Shown here: piece by piece, positions 48,840 to 57,012 of the stretch | Layout of the letters: each line of letters opens with the position of its first letter | Position numbering within the stretch: the first letter of the stretch is position 1 | From: Pseudaeromonas paramecii | GTDB taxonomy: Bacteria > Pseudomonadota > Gammaproteobacteria > Enterobacterales > Aeromonadaceae | Reading direction: 5' to 3' | NCBI RefSeq assembly: GCF_039540575.1 | Contig: NZ_BAABFC010000003.1 | Location: 176,585 to 240,584, forward strand | DNA length: 64,000 nt | Translations under genes and position numbers: made by a program | Notes under the pieces: generated by a model | Told to the model about the DNA's origin: nothing | What the model saw: the letters and a program-made list of their open reading frames with translations, nothing else | Database searches by the model: none

Positions 48840-49760
48840 ATGAACCGCGCATCCCCCACCCTGCCGATCCTGCTGCTGCTGATCTGCGTCTTCTCCTGGG
48901 GCAGCGTCTTCCCCATCGCCAAACAGGTGCTGCTGGAGATGAGCGACCTGGCCCTGGCCATCTGGCGCTTCGTCATCGCCATCGTCTGCCTGGGCGCCTA
49001 CCTGGGGCTGCGCCGCCTGAGCTGGCCCCGCCTGGCCCTCTGGCAATATGCGGTGGTGCTGCTGATCGGCGCCCTGGGGATCGGCGGCTTCAACCTGGCG
49101 CTGTTCGCCGGGCTGCGGCAGACCTCCGCCACCAACGGTGCCCTCATCATGGCCCTGAGCCCCCTCACCACCGCCCTGATCTCCAGCCTGCTGGGCAGCC
49201 ACCGCCTGAGCCGGGTGCAATGGCTGGGCATGGTGCTGGGGCTGGCCGGAGTACTGCTGGTGATCACCCAGGGCCACCCGGCCCAGCTGCTGCGGCTGCA
49301 GATCAACCACGGCGACCTACTGGTGCTGCTGGCCATGCTCACCTGGTGCGGCTATACCCTGGCCTCCCAGGCGGTGGGCCGCTGGCTGCCCAGCCTGCCC
49401 CTGACCCTGCTCAGCATGCTGGCGGGGCTGGGCGCCCTGCTGCTCACCGGCCTGCTGCTGCCGGGCAGCCACCCCTGGCAGGGGCTGGGCCAGCTCTCCG
49501 GCGGCGCCCTCTTGGGGGTCTTCTACATAGGCCTGCTCTCCACCGTGCTGGGCTACCTGTTCTGGCTGCAGGGCATCCAGGCCCTGGGCGCCCCCAAGGC
49601 CTCACTCTACTACAACCTGGTACCCGTGTTTGCCGCCCTGGTGGCCCTGGCCTTGGGTCAGCCCTTGAGTCAGATCCAGCTGGTGGGCATGCTGGTGGTG
49701 CTGCTGGGGCTCACCGCCCCCCTCTGGCTGCCCCGGGTGCGGCTGCCCCTGTTATCCTAA
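48840..49760 (+). CDS. EamA/DMT-family transporter
   Basis: A 306-residue permease with ten helices in two EamA repeats: LLLICVFSWGSVFPIAKQVLLEMSDLALAIWRFVIA and MLTWCGYTLASQAVGRWLPSL start the halves, and APKASLYYNLVPVFAALVALALGQPLSQIQLVGMLVVLLG is the typical end. It is probably an exporter of amino acids or other metabolites. It is divergent from the LysR gene, and GGAGG-like sequence precedes the ATG. Confidence 0.88.
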   Translation: MNRASPTLPILLLLICVFSWGSVFPIAKQVLLEMSDLALAIWRFVIAIVCLGAYLGLRRLSWPRLALWQYAVVLLIGALGIGGFNLALFAGLRQTSATNGALIMALSPLTTALISSLLGSHRLSRVQWLGMVLGLAGVLLVITQGHPAQLLRLQINHGDLLVLLAMLTWCGYTLASQAVGRWLPSLPLTLLSMLAGLGALLLTGLLLPGSHPWQGLGQLSGGALLGVFYIGLLSTVLGYLFWLQGIQALGAPKASLYYNLVPVFAALVALALGQPLSQIQLVGMLVVLLGLTAPLWLPRVRLPLLS

Positions 49761-49778
49761 CTTGCCCAAGGAGACGTC

Positions 49779-50192
49779 ATGACCTATCCCATCGAAGCCC
49801 GCTGCCAGTGCGGCCAGGTCCACTACCGACTGCTGACCGCCCCCCTCAAGGTGATGGCCTGCCACTGCCAGGCCTGCCAGACCCTCTCCTCCGCCCCCTT
49901 CAGCGTCACCGCCCTAGTGCGGGCCGAGGACATAGAGATCGAGGGCGAGCTGGCCCGCTGCCAGCGGGTGGCGGACAGCGGCAACCTCAACCTGGGCTTC
50001 TTCTGCCCCGGCTGCGGGGTGCGCATCTACCATCTGAACCCCCAGCAGCCGGAGATCATCAAGCTCAAACTCAAGCCGGTGGGCCCGGCCGCCGCCCTGT
50101 TCGCCCCCCAGGCCCATGTCTGGATCAGCGAAAAGCTGCCCTGGGTCAGCCTGCCGGACGGCATGCCCTGCTTCGAGCGGCAGGCCCAATAG
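49779..50192 (+). CDS. GFA/CENP-V family zinc protein
   Basis: A 137-residue protein with the zinc ligands of the glutathione-dependent formaldehyde-activating (GFA) fold: ARCQCGQVHYRL, ACHCQACQTLSSAPFSV and GFFCPGCGVRIYHL. The family is named for formaldehyde-glutathione chemistry in Gfa, but most members have no proven reaction. It lies 18 bases after the EamA gene with AAGGAG, so the two are probably co-transcribed. Confidence 0.88.
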   Translation: MTYPIEARCQCGQVHYRLLTAPLKVMACHCQACQTLSSAPFSVTALVRAEDIEIEGELARCQRVADSGNLNLGFFCPGCGVRIYHLNPQQPEIIKLKLKPVGPAAALFAPQAHVWISEKLPWVSLPDGMPCFERQAQ

Positions 50193-50227
50193 TCCCCGCC
50201 GGCCTGCACCGGTCGAACAAAGCAAAA

Positions 50228-50249
50228 CGGCGCCAAAAGGCGCCGCTTT
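50228..50249. terminator. Bidirectional terminator between GFA gene and dps
   Basis: Arms CGGCGCC (50228-50234) and GGCGCCG (50239-50245) with an AAAA loop; plus side continues CTTTA, minus side GTTTTGCTTTG. It serves the convergent genes. Confidence 0.75.
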
Positions 50250-50278
50250 ACCATCTGGCCGGTTGAATTCCGGCAGGC

Positions 50279-50755
50279 TTATTCCAGCAGGCTGCGCAGC
50301 ATCCAGGCGGTCTTCTCATGCAGCTGGATGCGCTGGGTCAGCAGATCGGCGGTGGCCTCGTCCTGGGCGCCGTCCACCAGCTCGAACAGGGAGCGGGCGG
50401 TGCGCACCACGGCCTCCTGACCGGCCACCAGATTGGCGATCATCTGCTCTGCCTTGGGCGCCTCGCTGTCTTCGGGGATCACCGTCAGGCGGGCAAACGC
50501 CTGATAGGTGCCCGGTGCCTTGGCGCCCAGGGAGCGGATGCGCTCGGCGATCATATCCACCGCCAGGGCCAGCTCGTTGTACTGGGTCTCGAACATCAGG
50601 TGCAGGCTGTTGAACATGGGCCCCGTGACGTTCCAGTGGTAGTAGTGGGTCTTCAGATACAGGGTATAGGTGTCGGCCAACAGGCGGGAAAGCCCCTCGG
50701 CGATGGCCAGGCGGTCGCTTTCCGGGATACCGATGTCGATGGGTTGCGTAGTCAT
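50279..50755 (-). CDS. dps: Dps-family ferritin-like protein
   Basis: A 158-residue Dps. The ferroxidase ligands are in YLKTHYYHWNVTGPMFNSLHLMFETQYNELALAVDMIAERIRSLG (His, Asp, Glu from two subunits). It stores iron and protects DNA from peroxide as a dodecamer; the N-terminus (MTTQPIDIGIPESDR) is short and poor in Lys, so DNA binding may be weak. The start at 50755 follows AGGAGG. It is monocistronic. Confidence 0.92.
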   Translation of the reverse strand: MTTQPIDIGIPESDRLAIAEGLSRLLADTYTLYLKTHYYHWNVTGPMFNSLHLMFETQYNELALAVDMIAERIRSLGAKAPGTYQAFARLTVIPEDSEAPKAEQMIANLVAGQEAVVRTARSLFELVDGAQDEATADLLTQRIQLHEKTAWMLRSLLE

Positions 50756-50811
50756 GGGATGTCCTCCTGGTTGAGTCTTAAAGCCACAGCAAATGTGCTG
50801 CCATTGAGCTA

Positions 50812-50839
50812 AGAATAATCCCCACACTTAATCTGTGAA
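50812..50839 (-). promoter_or_regulatory. Candidate dps promoter with repeated AGAATAATC boxes
   Basis: On the minus strand TTCACA (50839-50834), a 16-base spacer and TATTCT (50817-50812) precede dps by 57 bases. The plus-strand word AGAATAATC occurs at 50812-50820 and 50844-50852, 32 bp apart (three turns), perhaps an operator for OxyR or Fur-type control. Confidence 0.4.
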
Positions 50840-50869
50840 AATGAGAATAATCTATCGCTCAATCGGATT

Positions 50870-51796
50870 TTACGATTGCCTGACCAACCACTCCCGCAGC
50901 AGGCCCAGGAAGCGATCCCGGGGCCTGTGGCTGCGGGCGTGCCGCTTGCTGATGGCCACCACCCCCAGGCTATAGTGGTGCTGCGCCGGCAGCAGGGACC
51001 GCAGCTGACCGGCGGCCACCAGGGGCGCAGCGTAGCTCTCCGGCAGGAAGCCGAGGTAGCCACCGGAGAGCAGCAGGGCCGCCCGGCTCTCGTAGTAGTA
51101 GGCCTTGCCGAGACGCTGGAAGCCCGCCAGCTGGCGGCTGATCTCCGGGTGCACCTGCAGCTCGGCATGGGCCAGGCGGCAACCGGGCAGGGCGGCGGCC
51201 AGCGCCGCCTCGTCCGTCTCGGTAAACAGGGGGTGGCTGGCGCCGCAGTAGAGGTAGCAGGACTCCTCGTACAGCGGCAGGTAGTCCAGCCCCGCCAGCT
51301 CCCGGTGGAAGGGGATGATGCCGAGGTGGATCTCCTCGGCCAGCACCCGCCGCTCAATCTCCCCCATGGCTTCGATGTCCAGCGCCAGCCGTACCTGGGG
51401 CGCCTGCTGGACGAACTCCTGCATCACGGGCACCAGAGGGCAGCGGGGATCCAGCACCAGGGCGTCGCTGGTGAGGATGCGCAGCTCGCCCCCCAGCTGG
51501 ACATGCAGGGCATTCAGACTGCTGCGAAAATCCTCCAGCTGCTCCAGCAGCCGGTTCACCGCCTGGTAGACCTGCTGCCCCTCTTCGCTCAGCACGAAGC
51601 CACTGCGGCCCCGCTGGCAGAGCTTGAGCCCCAGCCGCGACTCCAGGTTGGCCATGTGGATGCTGATGGTGGAGCGGCTGACGTTGAGCTCGGTCTCCGC
51701 GGCGGCGAAGCCGCCACACTCCACCACCGTCTTGAAGATCTTCAGCAGGCGCAGATCGAAATCGGCGATCTGGGCTATGGTGGGCGCCTTGGCCAT
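50870..51796 (-). CDS. LysR-family regulator, probably of gabDT
   Basis: A 308-residue LysR protein: HTH FDLRLLKIFKTVVECGGFAAAETELNVSRSTISIHMANLESRLGLKLCQRGRSGFVLSEEG near the N-terminus, then an effector-binding domain with GIIPFHRELAGLDYLPLYEESCYLYCG. It is divergent from gabD with a 100-bp gap that contains an ATCAA...TTGAT dyad. Control of GABA catabolism is inferred from position. Confidence 0.9.
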   Translation of the reverse strand: MAKAPTIAQIADFDLRLLKIFKTVVECGGFAAAETELNVSRSTISIHMANLESRLGLKLCQRGRSGFVLSEEGQQVYQAVNRLLEQLEDFRSSLNALHVQLGGELRILTSDALVLDPRCPLVPVMQEFVQQAPQVRLALDIEAMGEIERRVLAEEIHLGIIPFHRELAGLDYLPLYEESCYLYCGASHPLFTETDEAALAAALPGCRLAHAELQVHPEISRQLAGFQRLGKAYYYESRAALLLSGGYLGFLPESYAAPLVAAGQLRSLLPAQHHYSLGVVAISKRHARSHRPRDRFLGLLREWLVRQS

Positions 51797-51808
51797 AGGT
51801 TGAGCCTT

Positions 51809-51826
51809 ATCAAACTATGTATTGAT
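51809..51826. promoter_or_regulatory. Dyad operator candidate between LysR and gabD
   Basis: ATCAA-N8-TTGAT in an AT-rich 45-bp patch, centred about 80 bp before the gabD start and 20 bp before the LysR start. Size and placement suit a LysR recognition site for both divergent promoters. Confidence 0.45.
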
Positions 51827-51896
51827 ACGCCGTAATCTATCATACAAAAAACCGCGGCTACCATGGCCTCAACACGCTACCCCTGTCGAGGTGATG

Positions 51897-53348
51897 ATGA
51901 CTGCTTCCCCCTATGCTGCCCTGCTGCGCCAACAGGCCTATATCGATGGTCGTTGGCTGGACGGCGCCGAAACCTTCACGGTGACCAACCCTGCCACCGG
52001 CGCCTGTATCGCCCAGGTGCCGGATCTGGGCGCCGCCGATACCCAGGCGGCCATCGCTGCCGCAGAAGCCGCCCTGCCGGCCTGGCGCGCCCTGCCCGCC
52101 AAGCAACGCAGTGCCGTGCTGCGCCGCTGGTACGATCTCATCCTGGCCAATGCCGATGGCCTGGCGGCCCTGATGACCGCCGAACAGGGCAAACCCCTGG
52201 CGGAAGCCAAGGGCGAGGTGGCCTACGGCGCCAGCTTCGTGGAGTGGTTCGCCGAAGAAGCCAAGCGGGTCTACGGTGACACCATCCCTGCCCCCAGCGG
52301 TGACAAGCGGCTGCTGACCATCAAGCAACCCATCGGCGTGGTGGCGGCCATCACCCCCTGGAACTTCCCGGTGGCCATGATCACCCGCAAGGTGGCCCCG
52401 GCCCTGGCCGCCGGCTGCACAGTGGTGCTCAAGCCCTCCGACGAGACCCCCCTGTGCGCCCTGGCCCTCACCGCCTTGGCCGAGCAGGCCGGTCTGCCCG
52501 CCGGGGTGCTCAACGTCATCACCAGCCGTCAGGCCGCCGCCGTGGGCCAGGTGCTCACCGACAGCCCTGTGGTGCGCAAGCTGACCTTCACCGGCAGCAC
52601 CGGCGTCGGCAAGCGCCTGATGGCCCAGTGCGCCGGCACCGTCAAGAAGCTCTCCCTGGAGCTGGGTGGCAACGCCCCCTTCATCGTGTTTGACGACGCG
52701 GATCTGGACCTGGCCATCCAGGGCATACTGCTGGCCAAGTTCCGCAACGCCGGTCAGACCTGCATCTGCGCCAACCGCCTGCTGGTGCAAGAAGGCATTT
52801 TGCCGGAGTTCGCCCGTCGGCTGGCCGACGCCATGGCCGCCTTCAATGTGGCCGACGGTGCCAGCGGCAACAGCCAGATCGGCCCCCTCATCAACGCCGC
52901 GGCGGTGAGCAAGGTGCAGTCCCTGGTGGACGACGCCCTGGCCGCCGGCGCCCAGTGCCAGTTCCGCCACCCGCAACTGCCCGAGGCCGGCCACTTCAGC
53001 GCCCCCACCCTGCTGACCGGCGTGACCCCGCAGATGCGCATCGCCAAGGAGGAGATCTTCGGCCCGGTGGCCAGCATCCTGGCCTTCAAGGACGAGGCCG
53101 AGGCCATCGCCCTGGCCAATGACACCCAGTCCGGTCTGGCCGCCTACCTCTACACCCGGGATCTGGGTCGCCTGTTCCGGGTGGCCGAGGCCCTGGAGTA
53201 CGGCATGGTGGGCATCAATGACAGCGCCATCTCCAACGAGGTGGGGCCCTTCGGCGGCGTCAAGGAGTCCGGTCTCGGCCGGGAAGGATCCAAGTACGGT
53301 ATCGACGAGTTTCTCGAGGTGAAATACCTCTGCCTGGGCGGCCTCTGA
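51897..53348 (+). CDS. gabD: Succinate-semialdehyde dehydrogenase
   Basis: A 483-residue NAD(P)-dependent aldehyde dehydrogenase, the same length as E. coli GabD (482). PWNFPVAMITRKVAPALAAGCTVVLKPSDETP is the cofactor-binding region, LELGGNAPFIVFDDADLD carries the catalytic Glu, and FRNAGQTCICANR the catalytic Cys. Two successive ATG codons exist at 51894 and 51897; the second is chosen for its spacing to GAGG and for length. It oxidises succinate semialdehyde to succinate in GABA breakdown. Confidence 0.93.
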   Translation: MTASPYAALLRQQAYIDGRWLDGAETFTVTNPATGACIAQVPDLGAADTQAAIAAAEAALPAWRALPAKQRSAVLRRWYDLILANADGLAALMTAEQGKPLAEAKGEVAYGASFVEWFAEEAKRVYGDTIPAPSGDKRLLTIKQPIGVVAAITPWNFPVAMITRKVAPALAAGCTVVLKPSDETPLCALALTALAEQAGLPAGVLNVITSRQAAAVGQVLTDSPVVRKLTFTGSTGVGKRLMAQCAGTVKKLSLELGGNAPFIVFDDADLDLAIQGILLAKFRNAGQTCICANRLLVQEGILPEFARRLADAMAAFNVADGASGNSQIGPLINAAAVSKVQSLVDDALAAGAQCQFRHPQLPEAGHFSAPTLLTGVTPQMRIAKEEIFGPVASILAFKDEAEAIALANDTQSGLAAYLYTRDLGRLFRVAEALEYGMVGINDSAISNEVGPFGGVKESGLGREGSKYGIDEFLEVKYLCLGGL

Positions 53349-53391
53349 GCCGCCACCTTCCAAGAATTCAAGGTTCATCAAGGAGTTGAAA

Positions 53392-54672
53392 ATGAGCAAC
53401 GCACAATGGCAAGCCCGTAAGGAAAAGGTGTTCGCCCGTGGGCTGGCCAGCATGGCCCCGGTGTTTGTGGAGAAGGCGAAGAACGCCGAGCTGTGGGATC
53501 TGGACGGTAAGCGCTACATCGACTTCGCCGCCGGCATCGCCGTGGTCAACACAGGCCACCTGCATCCCAAGGTACAGGCCGCCGTGGCCGCCCAGATCGA
53601 GCAGTTCAGCCACACCTGCCTCACCGTCACCCCCTATACCCAGGCGGTGGAGCTGGCCGAGGGCCTGGTGGCCCGCGCGCCCTTCGCCGGTCCGGCCAAG
53701 GTCACCTTCGGTAACTCAGGCGCCGAAGCGGTGGAAAACGCCATCAAGATCGCCCGCGCCCACACCGGCCGCCCCGGCATCATCGCCTTCAACGGCGGCT
53801 TCCACGGCCGGACCAACCTGACCATGGGCCTGACCGGCAAGGTGAACCCCTACAAGGTGGGCTTCGGTCCCTTCCCCAGCGAGATCTACCACCTGCCCTA
53901 CCCCAACGACTACCTGGGGGTGAGCGAGGAGTGCGCCCTGACCGCCCTGGACGAGCTGTTCCATTGCGACATCGAAGCCTCCCGGGTAGCGGCCATCATC
54001 ATAGAGCCCATCCAGGGGGAAGGCGGCTTCTACCCGGCACCCGCCAGCTTCCTCAAGGCGCTGCGTGCCATCTGCGATCAGCACGGCATCGTCTTCATCT
54101 GTGACGAAATCCAGTCCGGCTTCGCCCGTACCGGTACCTTCTTCGCGGTGGAAAAGAGCGGTGTCGAACCGGACATCATCACCCTGGCCAAGGGACTGGG
54201 CGGCGGTTTCCCCATCTCCGCCGTGCTGGGTCGCGCCGAGATCATGGACGCCGCCATTCCCGGCGGGCTGGGCGGCACCTATGTGGCCTCGCCCATCGGC
54301 TGTGCCGCCGGTCTGGCGGTGCTCAAGGTGATCGAAGAAGAACAGCTGTGCCAGAAGGCCAGCCAGCTGGGTGACACCATCCAGGGGCGACTCAAGGCCC
54401 TGCAGGCCCGCTTCCCGGCGCTGATCGGCCAGGTGCGTGGCGTGGGCGCCATGGTGGCCATGGAGCTGATCGAAGGCGGTGACCAGGCCAAGGCCAACCC
54501 GGCCCTGACCAAGGCCCTGGTGCAGCAAGGCATCGAGGCCGGCATCCTACTGCTCTCTTGCGGGGTGCGCGGTAACGTCATCCGTCTGCTGCCGGCCCTG
54601 ACCATGGAGCCCGCCATTCTGGACGAAGGCCTGGGCAAGCTCGAAGCCCTGTTCGCCAAGCTGGCCGGCTAA
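53392..54672 (+). CDS. gabT: 4-aminobutyrate aminotransferase
   Basis: A 426-residue class III PLP aminotransferase, identical in length to E. coli GabT. PLP lysine is in PDIITLAKGLGGGFPISAVLG; GNSGAEAVENAIKIARAHTGRPGIIAFNGGFHGRT and IEPIQGEGGFYPAP are the phosphate and cofactor-ring sites; CDEIQSGFARTG holds the Asp. It converts GABA plus 2-oxoglutarate to succinate semialdehyde and glutamate. AAGGAG precedes the ATG; it lies 43 bases after gabD in one operon. Confidence 0.95.
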   Translation: MSNAQWQARKEKVFARGLASMAPVFVEKAKNAELWDLDGKRYIDFAAGIAVVNTGHLHPKVQAAVAAQIEQFSHTCLTVTPYTQAVELAEGLVARAPFAGPAKVTFGNSGAEAVENAIKIARAHTGRPGIIAFNGGFHGRTNLTMGLTGKVNPYKVGFGPFPSEIYHLPYPNDYLGVSEECALTALDELFHCDIEASRVAAIIIEPIQGEGGFYPAPASFLKALRAICDQHGIVFICDEIQSGFARTGTFFAVEKSGVEPDIITLAKGLGGGFPISAVLGRAEIMDAAIPGGLGGTYVASPIGCAAGLAVLKVIEEEQLCQKASQLGDTIQGRLKALQARFPALIGQVRGVGAMVAMELIEGGDQAKANPALTKALVQQGIEAGILLLSCGVRGNVIRLLPALTMEPAILDEGLGKLEALFAKLAG

Positions 54673-54691
54673 CCCCAGCCACATAAATGAC

Positions 54692-54719
54692 AAAACCGGC
54701 GCCCAAGGCGCCGGTTTTT
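54692..54719 (+). terminator. Intrinsic terminator after gabT
   Basis: Arms CCGGCGCC (54696-54703) and GGCGCCGG (54707-54714), three-base loop, flanked by AAAA and TTTTT. It can also act for the minus-strand gene ending at 54793. Confidence 0.9.
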
Positions 54720-54792
54720 GTTTGGGGCACTGTCACCGGTGTCAGCCTGTGAGAGGGCAAGCCGACACCGGCAACAGTGCAAACGGGGTGAC

Positions 54793-55143
54793 TCAGGCCG
54801 CCTGTTGCAGTCGCTCGAGCCGGCGGAACAGCCGCAGCAGGCGATCGCGGCAGCCGGGCTTGTTGCATTGGCCACAGCACAGGCGCTGCAACTCTTCCAG
54901 CGGTCGCCAGGCGTAGTCCCGGCAGGCGTGCTGCCAGTCGGCGCTGAGTGCCGGGTCGGCGGCCGCCGCCAGCAGTTCGCGGCAACCGCGTTCATACAGG
55001 GTGAAGGCCTGCTCCTCGGCCAGCAGGGCCTGCTGACGCAGCTCCTCCAAGAAGCGCTCTATGCCCTCATCGGGACGCCCCTGGCCCAGGCGGACTCGCC
55101 AGCCTCGGGGCGCAATGCGGGATGCGGTAGATGTCATGTCCAT
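54793..55143 (-). CDS. Small Cys-rich protein under a Fur-box region, unknown function
   Basis: A 116-residue soluble, helix-rich protein (IERFLEELRQQALLAEEQAF) with six Cys at 54, 74, 89, 90, 93 and 98. The cluster CCGQCNKPGC could bind an iron-sulfur centre or zinc. AAGGAGG lies upstream of the ATG. Two overlapping Fur-like boxes are just upstream and the haem ABC genes end beside it, so expression is probably induced by iron starvation. I do not recognise the family; a role in haem iron handling is inference. Confidence 0.65.
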   Translation of the reverse strand: MDMTSTASRIAPRGWRVRLGQGRPDEGIERFLEELRQQALLAEEQAFTLYERGCRELLAAAADPALSADWQHACRDYAWRPLEELQRLCCGQCNKPGCRDRLLRLFRRLERLQQAA

Positions 55144-55167
55144 CAGGGCCTAGCCTCCTTGCCATCA

Positions 55168-55203
55168 GATGATAATCATTTTTATTTGATAACCATTCTC
55201 AAT
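55168..55203. promoter_or_regulatory. Fur box region upstream of the small Cys-rich gene
   Basis: TGATAATCATTTTTA (from 55170) and TGATAACCATTCTCA (55187-55201) each resemble the 7-1-7 Fur motif TGATAATNATTATCA and lie 17 bp apart. The first has the perfect left half and ATT of the right half. They are 25-60 bases before the minus-strand ATG at 55143. Confidence 0.8.
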
Positions 55204-55244
55204 GCAAGCCCTGATTGGCGCTTTTTTATGCCACGGCCAGCCGG

Positions 55245-56006
55245 TCACACCACCAGTGGACGCCCGGTCAGCGGGTGATGCCACAGCTCGGGACCCGGGC
55301 CATAGAGCCGGGCCAGATGGTCGACGGTGAGTATGGCCTCGGCAGAGCCCTCGGCCAGCAACCTGCCCTGCTGCATCAGCACCAGGCGGTCGGCATAACG
55401 GCTGGCCAGGTTGAGATCGTGCAGCACCATCAACACTCCGTGCCCGCGACGGGCCACCGCCTGGATCTGCTGCAACACCTGGTGCTGATGACCGGGATCC
55501 AGCGCCGAGGTGGGCTCGTCCAGCAGCAGCAGACCCGGCTCCTCGTCCGCCAGCTGGCAGAGCACCCGGGCCAGATGCACCCGCTGCCGCTCCCCGCCGG
55601 AGAGCTGCAGATAGGGCGCCTGCCGCAAGGCCCAGACATCCATCTGCTCCATGCACCGCCGTATGATGGTCGCCTGGGCCTGCCGGGGCCCGGGCCAGGG
55701 CAGGCGCCCCAGTGCCACCACGGACTCGGCGGGAAAATCGAAGCGCAGATCGCTGTGCTGAGGCAGCACCGCCAGCCGTCGGGCAAGCCGCGGGGCCGCC
55801 CACTGGGCCCGGGTCTGACCGAACAGCCGGATCTGACCCGTGTGGCGCCGCTCGCCGGCGATGGCCTGCAGCAGGGTCGACTTGCCACAGCCATTGGGTC
55901 CCAGCAGGATCACCAGCTCGCCGGCGGCCACCTCAAGCTGGATGTCATCCAGCAGACGCCGCGAGCCCAGCTGCAGGCTGACCTGCTCCAACTGCAGCGG
56001 CGTCAT
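55245..56006 (-). CDS. hmuV: Haem ABC transporter ATPase HmuV
   Basis: A 253-residue ATPase: Walker A GPNGCGKST (about 37-45), Q-loop VLPQHSDLRFDF, signature LSGGERQRVHLARVL, Walker B GLLLLDEPTSALD and the switch His in VLHDLN. It powers haem import with HmuTU. The ATG overlaps the hmuU stop (ATGA); the open frame further upstream is a shadow of hmuU. Last gene of hmuTUV. Confidence 0.95.
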   Translation of the reverse strand: MTPLQLEQVSLQLGSRRLLDDIQLEVAAGELVILLGPNGCGKSTLLQAIAGERRHTGQIRLFGQTRAQWAAPRLARRLAVLPQHSDLRFDFPAESVVALGRLPWPGPRQAQATIIRRCMEQMDVWALRQAPYLQLSGGERQRVHLARVLCQLADEEPGLLLLDEPTSALDPGHQHQVLQQIQAVARRGHGVLMVLHDLNLASRYADRLVLMQQGRLLAEGSAEAILTVDHLARLYGPGPELWHHPLTGRPLVV

Positions 56007-57010
56007 AGGGCACGCCCCTGCTGCTGACGCAGCAACCAGAGAAAGAAGGGCGCCCCCAGCGCAGCCGTGATGAGGCCCACCGGGATCTCCGCCGGTGCCG
56101 CCAGACGGCGGGCCAGCCAGTCGGCTACCAGCAACAGGGCCGCCCCCGCCAGCAGGCTGTGGGGTAGCAGGCGACGATAATCCGGCCCGACCGACATTCG
56201 CACCAGATGGGGCACCATCAGGCCGATGAAGCCGATGATGCCGGAGACGGCCACCGCCACCCCGACCCCCAGGGCGCAGAAGAGCACCGTCTGCCACTTG
56301 AGCCGCTCCACCGCCACCCCCAGGTGGCGGGCATCCGCCTCGCCCAGCAACAGGGCATTGAAGGCCTGAGCCCGATAGCGGCTCCAGCCGGCCAGTAGAG
56401 CAAGACAACCCCAGGCCAGTAGCACCTGCGGCCAGCTGGCGCCCCCCAGTGAGCCCATCTGCCACAAGGAGAGATTACGCAGCTGTTCGTCATCGGCCAC
56501 GTAGTTGAGCAACCCCAGCACGGCGAAGGCCAGGGCGCTGATGGCCACCCCGGCCAGCAGCAGCATGCCCATGGAGGTGCCGAAGGGCCCCCGCGCCAGG
56601 TAATAGACCAGGGCCGTGGTGACCACCCCGCCGACAAAGGCCAGCAGGGCGGTGGAGCCCAGTGCCAGCCAGGCCAGTCCCACCCCGGGCAGCACCACTA
56701 TGGCCAGCCCGGCCCCCAGGGCCGCCCCGGCGCTGACCCCTATGATGCCGGGATCCGCCAAGGGGTTGCGAAACAGCCCCTGCAACAGGGCGCCGGTGAG
56801 GGCCAGCAGGCCACCGATGGCCAGGGCCAGCAGGCTGCGGGGCAGCCGGATCTGCCACAATACCGTGCTGTGCAAGGGTTCCCCCTGCCCTGTAAGGGCG
56901 GCCCAGGTATCGGCGGCTGACAGCCCCAGGGCCCCGGAGGTCAGGGAAAGCAGACCCAGCCCGGGCAGCAAGGGCAGCCAGAGCCAGTGCAACGAGCGGC
57001 GTGACATCAT
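56003..57010 (-). CDS. hmuU: Haem ABC transporter permease HmuU
   Basis: A 335-residue FecCD-family permease with about ten helices: LRLPRSLLALAIGGLLALTGALLQGLFRNPLADPGIIGVSAGAALGA is reflected here as IRLPRSLLALAIGG and LFRNPLADPGIIGVSAGA, the family core. SGIIGFIGLMVPHLVRMSVGPDYRRLLPHS and ARRLAAPAEIPVGLITAALGAPFFLWLL form the coupling and C-terminal part. Start ATGATG is two bases after the hmuT stop. Confidence 0.95.
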   Translation of the reverse strand: MMSRRSLHWLWLPLLPGLGLLSLTSGALGLSAADTWAALTGQGEPLHSTVLWQIRLPRSLLALAIGGLLALTGALLQGLFRNPLADPGIIGVSAGAALGAGLAIVVLPGVGLAWLALGSTALLAFVGGVVTTALVYYLARGPFGTSMGMLLLAGVAISALAFAVLGLLNYVADDEQLRNLSLWQMGSLGGASWPQVLLAWGCLALLAGWSRYRAQAFNALLLGEADARHLGVAVERLKWQTVLFCALGVGVAVAVSGIIGFIGLMVPHLVRMSVGPDYRRLLPHSLLAGAALLLVADWLARRLAAPAEIPVGLITAALGAPFFLWLLRQQQGRAL

Positions 57011-57012
57011 CT

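Noticed and set aside
51858..53453. 531-codon minus-strand open frame
   Set aside because: Antisense to gabD; Gly/His/Gln-rich shadow sequence.
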